From Clostridia bacterium (lineage in GTDB: Bacteria; Bacillota; Peptococcia; DRI-13; SM3-B62), in NCBI GenBank assembly GCA_018432615.1, contig JAHDSQ010000001.1, positions 94,459 to 158,458 of the forward strand: a DNA stretch of 64,000 nt, read 5' to 3'. The notes below the pieces were generated by a model, which was not told the origin of the DNA, searched no databases, and worked only from the letters and a program-made list of their open reading frames with translations. Each line of letters starts with the position of its first letter. The first letter of the stretch is position 1. This document shows positions 1 through 15,000 of the stretch, one piece after another. A program made the translations under genes and the position numbers.

Positions 1-3000
1 CGGCGTGAGCACGTGAAAAATCCAAAGAGGTTTGCGGCGGGGCAGTTCATTGAGCACGCGCCGCTCAAGTGGGATATGGACGCCCTTTATGAACTGGCTA
101 GGCGTTCCGGCATAAACCATTATGAATTCATGAAAACCCTCGGCACGGTCTATCAAAAGGACGACGAAGAGGTGATAAATCTTCATTTAAGCGAAGTTGC
201 AGAAAGCTTTCGCCGGAAATTCTACGCCCATCCGGCTTTTTTGGACGGTTCCACCTTTGCCGGTTTGTCCTTTAATCTCAGTGGGAAAAGCAACGATATT
301 TTTTACGGCAATGTGCCTTATATCCCCTTCATGATTAAAAGGTTTTGCATTTACAAGCCTCTTCCCGGGGAAATATTCACCTATACGCAAAGAAAAAAGC
401 GGTCCGACGAGAGCTCAGCGGCGGTTTTGGATATTGTGAAAAGCGATATCACTGTCTGGGATGAGACCGGCGAGATGCTGGTTGAATTTGAAGAATTGAC
501 CTTAAAACGCATCAGAGAACCCGGCCTGATTAAAAATCTGCTGAAGCTTGAAGCCCAGCCGGAGATTGTCGAGAGTTCAAGCTCAAGGGAGAAAAGGGAA
601 AGTATTGTGGCAGAGCCGGCGGCGGAGTACGTGGCAAAAGAAGGCGGGAATATCACCGCGTATTTGCAAAAAGAAATAGCCGGGGTGTTGGAAAAAGACT
701 CGTCTCAGGTCAACACCACAAGCGGCTTTTATGAGCTGGGGCTGGATTCGGCCCAGCTGTTGGGACTGGTTGGCTCTTTAGAAAAAAAGGTGGGAAAACA
801 GCTTTATCCGACCCTGCTTTTTGAATACTCTTCGATCCACAGCCTGTCCGGATACCTGCGGGAAAACCATCCTGAGGCCTTTACGTCTGCAGAACCGGCA
901 GAATCGTTGAAAGTGGTCCAACAACAGCAAGAGCAGCAAGAGGAAGGAAACAGTGCTTTGCTGTTTTATCGTTCGGTGTGGGATGAAGAAGAAACCCAAC
1001 AGGTATCCTCAGCAAAGCCTGGGGTGAAAACCCATGTCGTGGTGGTGCTTTGTGAGGAGGGCAGCCCACTGCCGTCTTCTCTTCAGGAAAAACTGGGCGG
1101 GGCGGAGGTCTTGGGATTAGAAGCCCGGTCAAGTAAAAACATAACGGAGTCTTTTGAGGATCGGTTCATCCGCTTGTTTGAAATCCTGCAGAAAATGCTG
1201 CGACGTAAGGAAAAGGGACAAGTGCTGCTACAGGTCTTGGCGGAAGCGGAAGGGGAAGGGCGACTCGCTTATGCTTGCGGAGGATTGTTGAGGACCGCTT
1301 GTCTGGAAAACCCCAAAATCAGTGGGCAAATCATTACGGTGGAGCAGATATCCGGGCGGACGGCGAAGGATCTTGCCCGTCTTTTGCAAAGAGAGGCTGC
1401 AGGCTATAAAGATGGGTGCCTGGAGGTATGCTATCGGGGAGAACCCCTGCGGCGTTACCGGAAAAAGCTGCGGGAGATAAGGGCAAAAGCCGAAACAGAA
1501 GTTCCCTGGCTTAAGGAAAACGGGGTTTACCTCATCACCGGCGGTCTGGGGGGATTGGGCATTTTACTGGCCGGGTACCTGGCCGGTAAGGGCAAGGTCA
1601 AGCTTGCCCTGTTGGGACGACAAGAATTAAGTATTAAAACCAAGGAACAACTCAGGCAATTGAGGAAGAAGGGCACAGAAGTTCTGTATTGCCAAGGGGA
1701 TGTGGGTAAAAAAGAAGATGTGGTCAAAGCCCTTGAAGATATCAAGAAGACTTTGGGGCCGCTTGCCGGGGTGTTTCACTGCGCCGGAGTGTTAAAGGAT
1801 AAGGTGATTATTCAAAAAAAACAGGATGAAATCAAAGAAGTATTTAGGCCAAAGGTCCACGGACTGTGGAATTTAGATGAAGCCGTCGGGTCGGAGAAGC
1901 TCGACTTTTTTGTGGCCTTTTCTTCCCTTTCGGCTGTGCTGGGAAACCTGGGACAGGCGGATTACGCCAGTGCCAACGCCTTTATGGACAGCTTTGCCGA
2001 GCTGCGTCGTCTGAGGGTCGAAAAAGGAGAAAGATTCGGCAAAACCATGACTGTGAATTGGCCCTTGTGGTCCGCAGGAGGAATGAAGGTCGATTATGAG
2101 ACGGAGAAAAAGCTTTACCATGATTTGGGTCTGAGTCTTTTGCCGACGGTCTATGGTCTTTCGGCTTTAGAAGCAGTGATGGCTCAAGAGGAAGTTCAGA
2201 GTGTGGTGCTTTACGGACATGAGGAAAGGATCAAAAAGCACCTGGATGGATACAACGAAGGCGGAGAGGCTACAGTAGTCGGAGAGGGCAGCAAAGCAAG
2301 GGCAGAGGCGGAAATATGGGTGAGTGAAGGCCGAAAGGCTATCGATACTGATGAAGTGGCGATTATTGGGCTGGCGGGCCGTTATCCCCGCTCGGAGACC
2401 ATCGAGGAATACTACCGTAACCTGCGGGAAGGGAAGGACTGCATTACCGGTTTTCCCCGGGAAAGATGGAAGAACTACCGGTTTTCCTACGATGTGGAGA
2501 AGTTCTATCGATATGGCGGTTTTCTTGAGGGCATTGATTGCTTTGACCCCCTCTTTTTTAATATATCTCCCCGTCAGGCGGAGAGGATGGATCCCCAGGC
2601 CAGGTTGTTCCTGGAAACAGCCTGGGAGGCTTGTGAGGATGCAGGATGGTGTCAGGACAGGCTTTTGCACCATTACCCCTCGTCAAGTGAGAAAAGCGTG
2701 GGAGTCTTTGTCGGGGTGTTTTGGAGCCACTATGAGCTGTTTGGAGCGGAAATTACCCAAAGGGGTATGCCCCTTTCCTTCGGGATAGGGGCGGCGGCCA
2801 TAGCAAACTGGGTGTCGTACTGCCTCAACCTGCACGGGCCGTCGATGGCTATCGACAGCATGTGCTCATCTTCACTGACGGCCCTTCACTTGGCCTGTGA
2901 GAGCCTGAGAAAGGGTGAGTGCCATTATGCCATTGTCGGCGGCGTGAATCTTGTTACCCATCCCCATAAGTACATTGCCTTACAGGAAGCGGGTTTTTTG

Positions 3001-6000
3001 GCTTCAGACGGAGTCAGCCGTAGCTTCGGGAAAGGCGGAGACGGGTACGTGCCGGGAGAAGGTGTCGGGGCAGTGCTGGTTACTTCCCTGTCCAGAGCGG
3101 AGAAAGAGGGTTATCCGATTTACGGCCTGATCAAAGGCTCCGCCCTCAACCATGTCGGCAAGACAGCGGGAGTGACGGTGCCGGATCCTGTAGCCCAAGC
3201 AGAGGTGATTGCGGATGCCATTAAACGGGCGGGGGTAAACCCGCGTACCATCGGGTATCTTGAGGCTCACGGTACTGGGACCTCCTTGGGGGATCCCATT
3301 GAGGTGCAGGGCTTACAGAGAGCTTTTGCGAGGTGGACTGTGGATAAGCAGTTTTGTGCCATAGGTTCCTGCAAGTCGAATATCGGCCATCTGGAAGCAG
3401 CTGCGGGGATGGCCGGCTTAACAAAAGTCCTGCTGCAGTTTAAATACCGGGAAATATTCCCCTCCTTGCATGCCCGGGAACCAAACCCGCACATACCTTT
3501 CGGCGAGACACCCTTTGCGGTGGCCCAAGAGTTGAGAGCGTGGCAGCCATACTTGGCAGGGACAGATAAAGGCACCGTGGTTTATCCACGGCGTGCCGGT
3601 ATCAGTGCCTTTGGGGCTAACGGCAGCAATGCCCACTTTATAGTTGAGGAATATATCAAGCCGGAGCAAATCCGGCTTAGAGAAAGCCCGGTTAACAAAA
3701 AGGTTCTCGTACCCCTTTCCGCCGCAAGCAAGGGACAACTGCTGCGTTATGCGGAAAAGCTGCTGGCCTTTTTACTGAAAGAAGGAGGGGGCGGCACCGG
3801 TGACGGCAAGGGCTTTGCCATGGCTGGCAGGGTAGCCGACAGGTTGCTTTTGGAGAAACTGGAAGCGGAAATACAGGAAGTTCTCGCGTCCTTACTGGGT
3901 GTTGAAGAAAAGGAAATATCTCCACAGCAGGAGTTCGGTGAATTGACCATAGCCTATCCTGAGCTACTCGCTTTACACCGGGCCTTGTGTGCGAAATGGG
4001 GGATAGGGCTGGAGGAGAAAACCGTCCTCACTGCCGGTTCTGTCAGCGAATTAGCCGCAGAAACAATGAACAGGCATGGGGATGAACTGGCGGAAGAATC
4101 AGATAAGCCTACTGTTTCTTTCCTGAAGGAAGAGGACCTTCGGTGGCTTGATCCGGTCTCCCTGGCCTATACCTTGCAGGTGGGCCGGGAAGCCCAAGAG
4201 GAAAGGGTCGTTTTTTTGGTCGGGGATATTAATGAGTTGGTGCGGGAATTACAAGCCTTTATAGCTAGAAAAGGAGATACCGGTAATGCCGGCAGTTGTT
4301 TTGTGGGGTCGGTCAAGAAAGGCCTGACAGAACCGGAGGAAACATCCGGGAGGGAAGATAAGGAGACAGAGGCTGCGACAGCCGCATGGCTCAAAGAGGG
4401 TAAGGGGGAACAGTTGGCCGAATTGTGGGTACGGGGAGTGAAAATACCTTGGGAAAACCTCTATGGCCAGGAAAAACCCCGGCGTATCAACCTGCCTACT
4501 TATCCCTTTGCAAAAGAGAGTTATTGGCTGCCGGAGACAGCCGGCCTGGAAGTGGACGGGGTAGCGGCAGCAGGTAGAATGCCGCTTTTGACGGCAGGTT
4601 CTGCTCTTCATCCCCTGCTTCAACAAAACACCTCCGACCTTTACGAACAGAGATATACCACAAGCTTCAGCGGAGAGGAGTTCTTTCTGGCAGATCACCG
4701 GGTGAAGGGCAAGAAGGTTCTGCCGGCAGCGGCCTGCCTGGAAATGGCCAGAGCGGCGGCAGTACAGGCCACCGGAGTGCAAAGCGGGGTAGTGCTGCTT
4801 AAAAATATTGTCTGGCTCCGGCCCCTGGTGGTTGATGAAGCGTTGCTGCAGGTAGAGATCGGGCTTTCACCCGGTAAGGAGGGCGAGATTGCCTTTAGGA
4901 TATATCAAGGGGAGACAATTTACAGCGAGGGAACGGCTATTGTTACAGGTGAGGCGGAAAATTCATCGACTGTAGATATTTCCAGGCTTCTGGAGCAATG
5001 CGGGGAAGGGGTCCTTGAGGCCGCAGAATGTTATGAGATTTTTAAAAGGATGGGTTTGGAGTACGCTCCGGGACACCAAGGCCTGGAAGGGATTCATCTC
5101 GGAAAGGAAGAGGTGCTGGCCAGGCTGGTCCTGCCTTCTTTCCTGGAGGATACCCTGGATGAATATGTGCTGCATCCCGGTATGCTGGATGCGGCTTTGC
5201 AGGCGTCACTGGGCTTATTGATAGCCGAGACGGAAGGCCGGGACACAGATAAACCCCTACTGCCCTTTGCGTTGGAGGAAATGGAAATCATAAAGAGCTG
5301 TACCAGAAAGATGTGGGCAGTGGTGCGGCAAAGTGGCAAAAGTCCGGTCGGAAGCGGAAGCAGGAGATACGATCTGGAGCTGTGCAGTGATGACGGAAAC
5401 GTGTGTGCCCGCTTAAGGGGTTTAACGGTGAGAGAAGGAACAAAGCGGGAACTAGCCTTTTATGTCCCCAGCTGGCAAGAAAGCAATATCGCCCAGGAGG
5501 GTACCGTAAAAATGGAAGATGGGCAGCACGTGGCAGTGTTGTGTGGAGGAGATGAACAGTGGTGTAGGGGTGTGGCAAAAAGCCTGCAAGAGCAAAGAGC
5601 GGGTATAAAGTGTATTGTCATACCTTCCCCACAACAGGAGGTAGCCGCAAGATTCCAGGATTGTGCTGCCATGGTGCTGGAGGAAGTTTCCCGTATTTTT
5701 AAGGAAAAAGCCAACGAGGGGGTTTTGCTGCAAGTCGTTGTTCCCAATGAGGGAGAGGATCAGGTCTTGGCCGGGCTTTCCGGTTTCCTGAGGACGGCCA
5801 GGTTAGAGAATCCCCGGTTGGTGGGACAGGTGGTAGAAGTGCCGCAAGAACTCGCTGAAGACAGCCTAGTAAAAGTTCTGCGGGAGAACGACGCAAGGAC
5901 TCATGAGGATTGGGTGCGTTATAGGGATGGGAAAAGGTTTGTAAAGTGTTGGCACGAGGTCACGCCAACATACAAAGAGGAGAAGATACCCTGGAAAAAA

Positions 6001-9000
6001 GGCGGAGTCTATCTTTTAAGCGGTGGTGCCGGCGGTTTGGGAAGGATCCTGGCAGAGGAAATCGTCAAGCGGGTCGGGGACGTGACCTTGATCCTTTCCG
6101 GTCGTTCGCTGTTGTCGGAAAAGAAAGCGGCCTGGCTTAAAGAGCTTGGGAAGGAACAGGGCAGGGTAATATATCGGCAGGCGAATATCGCCGATAAAAA
6201 AGAGACCGTTAAGTTAATCAAAGACATTGTCAAAGAGTATGGTCCCCTTAACGGGATCATTCATTGTGCCGGTGTACTCCGGGACTCCTTCGTTATAAAC
6301 AAGACCGGGGAGGAACTGCGGGAGGTGATGGCCCCGAAGGTGGCCGGACTGGTCAATTTAGATGAGGCCTCAAAGGATTTGCGGCTTGATTTCTTCCTGC
6401 TGTTCTCTTCCGGAGCGGCGGTTCTGGGAAATATAGGCCAGGCCGACTATGCGGCGGCCAATGCCTTTATGGATGTGTATGCTGATTTTCGCCGGGAATT
6501 AGTGAACAAGGGGCAGCGCCGGGGCAGGATGCTGTCTTTGAACTGGCCCCTGTGGAAGGATGGAGGTATGCAGCCGGACGAGAGGACCATGGGAGTTATT
6601 GAAGAAAACATGGGTATGGCGGCCCTGACAAGAGAAGAAGGGCTCCGGGCCTTGTATCGCTCTTTTGCCGGTGAAGAGAGCCAGGTCATGGTGACAGGAA
6701 GTGAGTTCAGACTGCCTGCTTTTCTCCGGGGAGAAAAAGAGGTAAGGGCGGAAAACACGGTCAGCTATGCCGACGGGGAAGGAGCAGGGGAAGGCGCTGA
6801 AGGCATTGGGCCGGAAAAAGTGGAGGGTTTTTTGAAGAAGCTTCTTTCCGCCGAACTGAAGCTGCCGCCGGAACGAATAGAAGCAGATGCCCTGTTGGAG
6901 AAATATGGGATAGATTCGGTGATGGTTTTACGATTGACTAACGAACTGGAAAAAACCTTTGGTTCCTTGTCAAAAACCCTCTTCTTTGAATACCGGAGCA
7001 TTCGGGAGTTAAGCGGATACTTTCTGGAATTCCACCGGGGACGGTTGTTTGAATTGATAAAAACGGGGCAAGAGACTCCGGTGGGAACAATGCTGAGAAA
7101 CGGCGGGACTCCAAGGTTTACGGCAGAGAGCGGCAAGGCTGCCGAGCCGTACGGACGGCGGCGGTTTTTAACAAAGGCAGACAGTGTTGTCGGGCTGCAA
7201 AAGGAATCGGCACCGCAGAACAAGGAGATAGCCGTGATCGGGCTGGCCGGGCGCTATCCCGGGGCACGGAACATCAGGGAGTTTTGGCAGGTTTTGCGGG
7301 AGGGTAGAGATTGTATTACCGAGATCCCGCGAGAACGCTGGGATCACAGTCAATACTATGACGAAGAGAAGGGCAGAGCAGGCAAAACCTACAGCAAGTG
7401 GGGCGGCTTTTTGGAGGGCGCGGATGAATTTGATTCCCTCTTTTTCAACATCTCGCCCCGGGAAGCGGAACTTTTGGATCCACAGACCAGGCTGTTTCTG
7501 GAATGTGCCTATGCGGTCATGGAAGATGCCGGATATACTCGTAAATCCCTTGCCACCCGCAGCGTGGCAGGCTTAAAAAACAATGTCGGCGTTTATGTCG
7601 GGGTGATGTACGAGGACTATTTATTGCTAGGAACCCGGGGAGAAAAGAGGCAAAACGGCGGGATCATTTTCCCGAACACTTCTTCTATTGCCAACCGCGT
7701 CTCATATTCAGGCGATTTTCACGGCCCCAGCATGGTGGTCAATACCATGTGTTCTTCCTCCTTAACTTCTCTCCATTTAGCGTGTCGGGGTTTGCAGCGG
7801 GGCGAATGTGAGGTTGCCCTGGCGGGCGGTGTCAACCTTTCCCTTCATCCTCAAAAATACCTTTCCCTGGCTCAGGCTAATTTCATGTCCAGCAAGGGAC
7901 GTTGTGAAAGCTTTGGGAAGGACGGGGACGGGTATGTACCCGGGGAAGGAGTCGGAGCCATACTTCTCAAACCCTTGGCGCAGGCAGAGGAGGACGGAGA
8001 TCACATCTACGGCGTCATCAAGGGAACTGCTCTTAACCATGGCGGGAAAACCAACGGCTATACCGTACCTAACCCTCAAGCCCAGTCTGCGGTCATCATC
8101 TCGGCTTTGGAGGAAGCGGGGATCGATCCGCGGCTGCTTAGTTATCTGGAAGCACACGGTACAGGGACGATTTTGGGTGACCCTATAGAAATCAACGCCC
8201 TGACCGCTGCTTTTCGTAAGTACACCCAGGATGTTGGTTTCTGCGCCATTGGATCGGTCAAATCAAACATTGGTCACTGCGAAAGCGCGGCGGGGATTGC
8301 CGGAGTGACAAAGGTGCTGCTGCAATTGAAATATGGTCAACTTGTACCTTCCCTGCACTCTGAGCTGCTTAACCCCCATATAGATTTTGACCGCACGCCT
8401 TTTGTGGTGCAACGGGAAGGGGCAGAGTGGAAAAGGCCCCAGGACGGGATGGAAGGCGGGAAACAGGGACAAGAGCAGGCCAGAATCGCAGGTGTCTCTT
8501 CCTTTGGAGCCGGTGGTGCAAACGCTCATGTGGTGATTGCAGAATACATACCGGAAAAAGGGACCAGGGAAACCAGGGGGACGGTTCCGGTGGTGCTTTC
8601 CGCCAAGAACGAGGAGCGCCTGAAAGAACAGGCGGCCCAGTTGGCAGAAGCCCTTGCCAGGGAGGAGTACATGTCTGCTGAGCTTGAAGATGTAGCCTAT
8701 ACCTTGCAGGTCGGGCGTGAAGCCATGTCAGAAAGGCTGGGGATAATAGCGGGTTCTGTCGGAGATCTGGCGGATAAACTGCGGGCTTTTGCAAAGGGCA
8801 ACGATGAGCCGGAGGGGATTTACAGGGGACAGGCCAAGGACAGCCAAGAGGAATTTGCCCTATTCTCCTCCGATGAGGATATAAAAGAGGCTGTGGATAA
8901 ATGGATCGCCGGCAAGAAATACGCCCAGCTTCTTCAAATGTGGGTCAAAGGCTTTGCTTTTGATTGGCTCAAGCTTTATCCGGGAAGGAGGCCGCGCCGC

Positions 9001-12000
9001 ATCAGTCTGCCGACATATCCTTTTGCCCGGGAGCGCTTCCCACTGCCTGAAATTGGGAGTAGTAGGGCTGGCGGGTCGTTAAGTGTACCGTCAGTGACTT
9101 CAAGTGGCTCCGGGGACCTTCATCCCTTGCTGGCCCGCAATACGTCGGATTTGTCGGAGCAGCGGTATACCACTGTCTTTACGGGCCAGGAGTTTTTCCT
9201 GTCCGATCATGTCGTCAAGGGACGGCGCATCCTGCCGGGAGTGGTTTATCTGGAAATGGCCCGGGCTGCGGTAGCGTTAGCTGCAGGGGATTTTCACGGC
9301 AGGGAAGAAAGTTGGTCTTGGCAGAACGTTGTATGGAGCCGACCCTGCGAAGTGTCGGATATACCCCAAGAAGTGCATGTCGGGCTTTATCCTGTAGGGG
9401 AGAAGGAAATAGCCTTTGAAATATATTCAACAGCGGTAGAGGATCCGGAGGAAAGGGTGGTATACAGTCAGGGCTCTGCGTTGCTTCTGCCGTTTAAGGA
9501 ACCGAAGCACGTGGATATTGAGGGATGGAAGCAGGCCTGCAGCCGGGAAGTCATTCTTGCGGAGGATTGTTACGAGGCCTTCAGGAAAATGGGGATCGAA
9601 TATGGCCCGGGACACCGGGGGATTGAACGGATATATAAAGGGGAGGGAGTTGTGCTGGCTAGGCTGGCTTTGCCTGATGCTGTGAGCGGAACTCTTAAAC
9701 AGTATGTGCTGCATCCTGCTTTATTGGATGCTGCGCTGCAGGCGGCAGTCGGTTTTAGCCTGAAAGAGTCTGCGCTTCCGACGCCGGCACTGCCTTTTGC
9801 TTTGGACAGTTTGGAAGTCTTCGGCAATTGTACTCAAGTAATGTGGGCCTTACTGCAGGCCAAGGAGCAAGACCTTGGTCATAGTGGAAATCCTGTCATC
9901 GAAATTGAGTTGAGTGACGCCCAAGGTGTGGTGTGCGCCAGGATGAAAGGCCTTGTCACCAGACCTGTTGCTGAAAAGAAACCGCCGAGAAAAACGGCGG
10001 ACGTCAACCCGGTTCGAGATGCCATGTCGCCGGAGGCTATGTTACCGGAGGGGTCAAAGGAAAAGCTACAGGGCAAAGTGATGCTGTTGCCGGTTTGGGA
10101 TGCGGTTACACCTGCCAAAGGACGGGAGTTTCCGGCGGCTACTCAGCGGGTAGTGGTTATCGGCGGTCAAAGCAGTCTTCTCAAAGCGGTACAGCTACAG
10201 TATCCCCAAGCAGCTGTCTTGTCTTTTCAACCTGGCGAGAAAGTGGAAGAGATAGCTAAGAAGCTGGGGGCCCAGGGTGAGGTGGAGCATCTTATCTGGC
10301 TTCCCGCGGTGACCCGTAACGGTTCGCCCCAGGACGAGCAGTTGTTTAAGGAACAAAAGGATGAAGTCATACAGGTGCTGCGGATTATCAAGGCCTTGCT
10401 GGGGCTGGGGTACGGTGATAAAGGATTGGGCTGGACACTGCTTACAGCGGGAGCCCAGGCGGCTGTCCACGGCTTAAGCGGCGTCCTGGCCAAGGAATAT
10501 CCCCATTGGCAAGTGAGGGTCGTTGAGCTGGGAGCCGGTGATGACCGGGGACTGGCGGAGGTGTTTAAAATATTGCCGCATCCCGGAGGGGAACCTTTCT
10601 GTTACCGGAACGGTGAGTGGTTCAGACAGAAGTTGATTCCCCTGGAGTATGCCGAGGGAAAACAGACCCTTTACAGAGAGGGCGGAGTATATGTCGTAAT
10701 CGGTGGTGCAGGGGGTATCGGAGAAGTCTGGAGCGAGTACATGATCAAGACTTACCGGGCCCAAATCATCTGGTTAGGCAGAAGGAAGCAAGATCACAAG
10801 ATTGAGGAAAAAATCGAGAGGCTTGCCCGTTTAGGCCCTGCTCCCATCTACATTCAAGCCGATGCCACGAAGCTTGAGGATATGGAAAAGGCCTATGGCC
10901 TAATCAAAGAAAGCCACCCACAAATCAACGGAATCGTTCATGCAGCCATCGTTTTACGGGATGGGACGCTGGCAAATATGCAGGAGAGTGATTTTCTGGA
11001 GGCCTTTGGGGCGAAGGCCGATGTATGTCTGCGCCTGGCCCAGGTCTTCAAGGGTGAAAAACCAGACTTTGTCCTTTTCTTCTCCTCGGCTCAGTCCTTT
11101 GCCAAGCCGCCCGGACAGGGGAACTACACCGCCGGTTGTCTTTTCAAGGATGATTTTGCCAAACGAATCAGCCGGGAATGGGGCTGTCCCGGGAAGGTGA
11201 TGAATTGGGGATATTGGGGCCAGGTGGGTGCCGTGGCTTCCTCTGACTATGAAAGACGCATGGCACAGGCGGGAATAGCCTCAATCGTTCCTGACGAAGC
11301 TATGGAAGCTTTGGAAGGGCTGCTTTCCGGTTCATGGGATCAGTGCGTACTGCTCAATACGACTGGACCCTTGGCAATGGAAGGAGTAACGACCGAAGAG
11401 GTAATCACTGCTTATCCCGCCAAACTGCCTGGAGTTGTTGACCGCCTGCCCCGGGAAGTCCTGCCGGAAGACAGCCGCCTGCAATTAGCGGTTGCTTCGA
11501 GAAAACAGCAGGAGGAGATGGAAGAGCTGTTAGGCAGGATACTTTTGGCCAAAATCGCAACCAGGGCGGGGATCCTTCCCTCCTACGAGAGATGGCTGGG
11601 CGAAAGTATCGCCAGGATAACCCAGGTTCGGGGGGAAGGTCCTGCTTCAACCGAAGATGAGGGCGAGCTTTGGCAGGAATGGGAGGAAAAAAAGGCGGGC
11701 TGGCCGGAAAATACGGGGCTTAAAGCGCGAGCCGTGCTGGTAGAAAGAACCCTGGCAGCCTTGCCGGATGTGCTTACCGGGAAAAGGGCGGCTCCGGATG
11801 TGGTCTTTCCTGAGGCTTCCTTTGAGCTGGTGGACGGGATCTATAGGGACAATCCCCTCGCCGATTACTGCAATGAGGTGCTGGCAAAAACAGCAGCATC
11901 ATATATCAAAGAGCTTCTGGGACAAGAGCCAAAAGCCCGCCTGCGCCTTTTGGAAATCGGGGCGGGGACCGGGGGCACTACCTCCGTTGTTTTAGAAAAG

Positions 12001-15000
12001 CTGCAGCCTTATCGGGAGCAAATCGCGGAATACTGCTACACCGATATATCGCGGTCGTTTTTACTGTATGGGGAACGAGAATTCTCTTCCCGGGCTCCCT
12101 ATTTGACTTGTCAGGTTTTTGATGTGGAGAAGCCGCCGACAGAACAGGGTGTGGCGGTGGACCATTACGACCTGGTGATTGCCGCCAATGTCCTGCATGC
12201 CACCCGGAACATGCGGCAGACCCTGGGCAATGCCAAAGCGGTGTTGAAACAAAACGGTCTGTTGCTCATAAATGAGATAAGCGAAAGCTCTCTGTTCCTT
12301 CACTTAACTTTTGGTCTTTTAGAGGGCTGGTGGCGGCATGAAGACCCCTTGTTGCGGATCTCGGGTTGCCCGGGTTTGTATCCTCACGGCTGGCAAAATG
12401 TTTTGGAGGCAGAAGGTTTCAGGCAGGTATTCTTCCCGGCCGAAGGCGCTCATGATCTGGGACAGCAAATAGTGGGGGCTGCAAGCGACGGTCTCATCCG
12501 GCAAAAGTCCACTAAGCCTTCCAAGGTAGAGAAGCAGGTTATTCCTTTAAGAATTGCTCCGGTACGACAGGGTTTAGAGGCAAGCGATGATTTGCTGCGC
12601 CAAAGGTTAACGGCATATCTGAAAGGGCTGGTGGGGGAGACCTTAAAAATAGCGGAGGATAAGATCGATACGAGGGAGGACTTCAGAGATTATGGTGTAG
12701 ATTCGATCCTTGTCATCCAACTGACAAACGCTCTGCGTCAAGTATTGGCCGATGTGAGTACTGCCTTGTTTTTCGAGTATCCGACAATCGATGCCTTGTC
12801 AGAGCATTTTCTGCGGACCCAAAGGGATGCGCTGCTGAAGCTGTGGGGCGGGGAGGAAAGGGAAAGCCCGGCGGAAAAAAAGGCTCAACAAGAAGAAAAA
12901 GGACTTTCCCGGCTATATTCCCCGGGTACGGTACCCTATGGCTCCAGACGGCAGCAGGGACGTTTTCTGCAACGGCGTGAACATAAAGACGGCATTGCCG
13001 TAATCGGGCTGGCCGGACGCTATCCTCAGGCGGAGGATGTTTATGAGTACTGGCTTAACCTAAAGGCCGGAAAAGACTGTATCAGGGAGGTCCCGCGCCA
13101 GAGGCGGGAAATAGCGGAAGAGGAGTGGTCCAACAGCTGGGGCGGTTTTATGGACGAGATAGATAAATTTGATCCGTTGTTTTTCCGGATCTCTCCTCAA
13201 GAGGCGGAAAAAATGGATCCCCAGGAACGCTTGTTTCTGCAGACGGCCTATGCCTGTATCGAGGATGCCGGGTATAGGCCGGATAGATTGTGTCCTTCCG
13301 GGAAGACAGGGGTTTTTGTAGGGGTCATGAACGGAAATTACTCCGCCGGAACGCCTTACTGGTCCATTGCCAACCGGGTTTCATACTGCTTGAACCTGCA
13401 GGGGCCGAGTATGACTGTGGATACAGCCTGCTCTTCTTCGCTGACGGCACTGCATTTAGCTGTAGAGAGCCTCTCTAACGGGGTGAGCGAGTGTGCCCTG
13501 GTAGGAGGGGTCAACTTAGTCGTTGATCCTGTGCACTATCGAAGATTGACTGCCATGAATATGCTTTCTGTCCAGGGAAAGTGCAGGGTGTTCGGAGAAG
13601 GTGCGGACGGATTTGTCGTGGGCGAGGGCGTCGGTGCGGTATTATTAAAACCCTTGGCTCAAGCAATTGCTGACAAGGATCACATTTATGGCGTCATTAA
13701 GGGAACCGGTATCAACGCTGGAGGGAAAACAGGAGGATATACCGTTCCGAATCCTCAGGCTCAGGCCCGGGTGGTTCGTGAAACCCTGCAAAAAAGCGGA
13801 ATCCACGCCCGCAGGGTCAGCTATTTAGAAGCCCACGGTACAGGCACGGCTCTGGGAGACCCCATTGAAATAGCGGGTTTGTGCAGAGCCTTTGGCGAGG
13901 ATACTCAGGATAAACAGTTTTGTGCCATCGGTTCGGCAAAATCGAACATAGGACACACTGAGAGCGCATCGGGCATTGCCGGGTTAACAAAGGTGCTGCT
14001 GCAGTTAAAATACGGGCTGCTTGTGCCTTCCCTGCATTCCCGGGAGCTCAACCCCGAGATAGATTTTGCCGGGAGCCCCTTTGTGGTGCAGCAGGAGTTG
14101 AAGGAGTGGAAACGTCCGGCTTTAGAGATAGACGGTGTAAGGAAGGAGTATCCGCGTATCGCCGGTATTTCCTCCTTTGGTGCCGGTGGCGCTAATGCCC
14201 ACGTCATTGTCGAAGAATATGTACAAGAGGAGCAAGGGGTCAGCGCCACGACAATGAACACCAGCGAACCGGTGATGATTGTCCTTTCGGCCCAAGATGA
14301 AGAAGGCCTTATTGCGAGAGCCAAGCAGCTATTAGCTCTGCTGGCAAGAGAGGAGACACAAACAGAGTTTGGCTTAAAGGAAATGGCCTATACACTGCAG
14401 GTGGGGCGTATGCCCCTAGAGGAGAGGCTGGGCCTTCTTGCTTCTTCCCGGGGAGAGCTTGCGGAAAAGCTGCAGGATTTCTTGTGTGAAAAACAGGGGA
14501 GCGCCGGTCTTTACCGCGGACAGGTTAAACGCAAAAAAGGAGCGCTGGCTGTGCTGGCTGCGGATGAGGAAATGCAGGAGACCCTTAATAAATGGCTGCA
14601 GCGCAAGAAGTACGGTCGGATCTTGGAAATGTGGGTCCAGGGCTTGGATTTTGACTGGAACCAACTGTATCAAGGGGAGAAGCCCCGCCGGATGAGTCTT
14701 CCCACTTATCCCTTTGCTAAGGAGAGCTATTGGCTGAAGGGGGAGCAAAAGGTCTCGGTCTGGGTAGAACATCTCCATCCGCTGCTACACCGTAACACCT
14801 CGGATTTGACGGAACAACGGTTTAGCACTGTGTTTACGGGAAAAGAGACCTTCCTGATAGATCATGTGATAAGGGGCAAGAGCGTTTTGCCGGGGGTCGT
14901 CTATTTAGAAATGGCCCGGGCGGCGGCGGAACATGCCGGGGCTGTCTTATGGGGTGAAAAAGCGCCTGTGATGCTGCAAAAAGTAGTATGGCTGCGGCCG

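Noticed and set aside
2324..2788. Plus-strand 154-codon frame and many other long frames within the PKS genes on both strands.
   Set aside because: They lie wholly inside conserved KS, KR or DH coding sequence, lack ribosome sites and recur at the same place in each homologous module.
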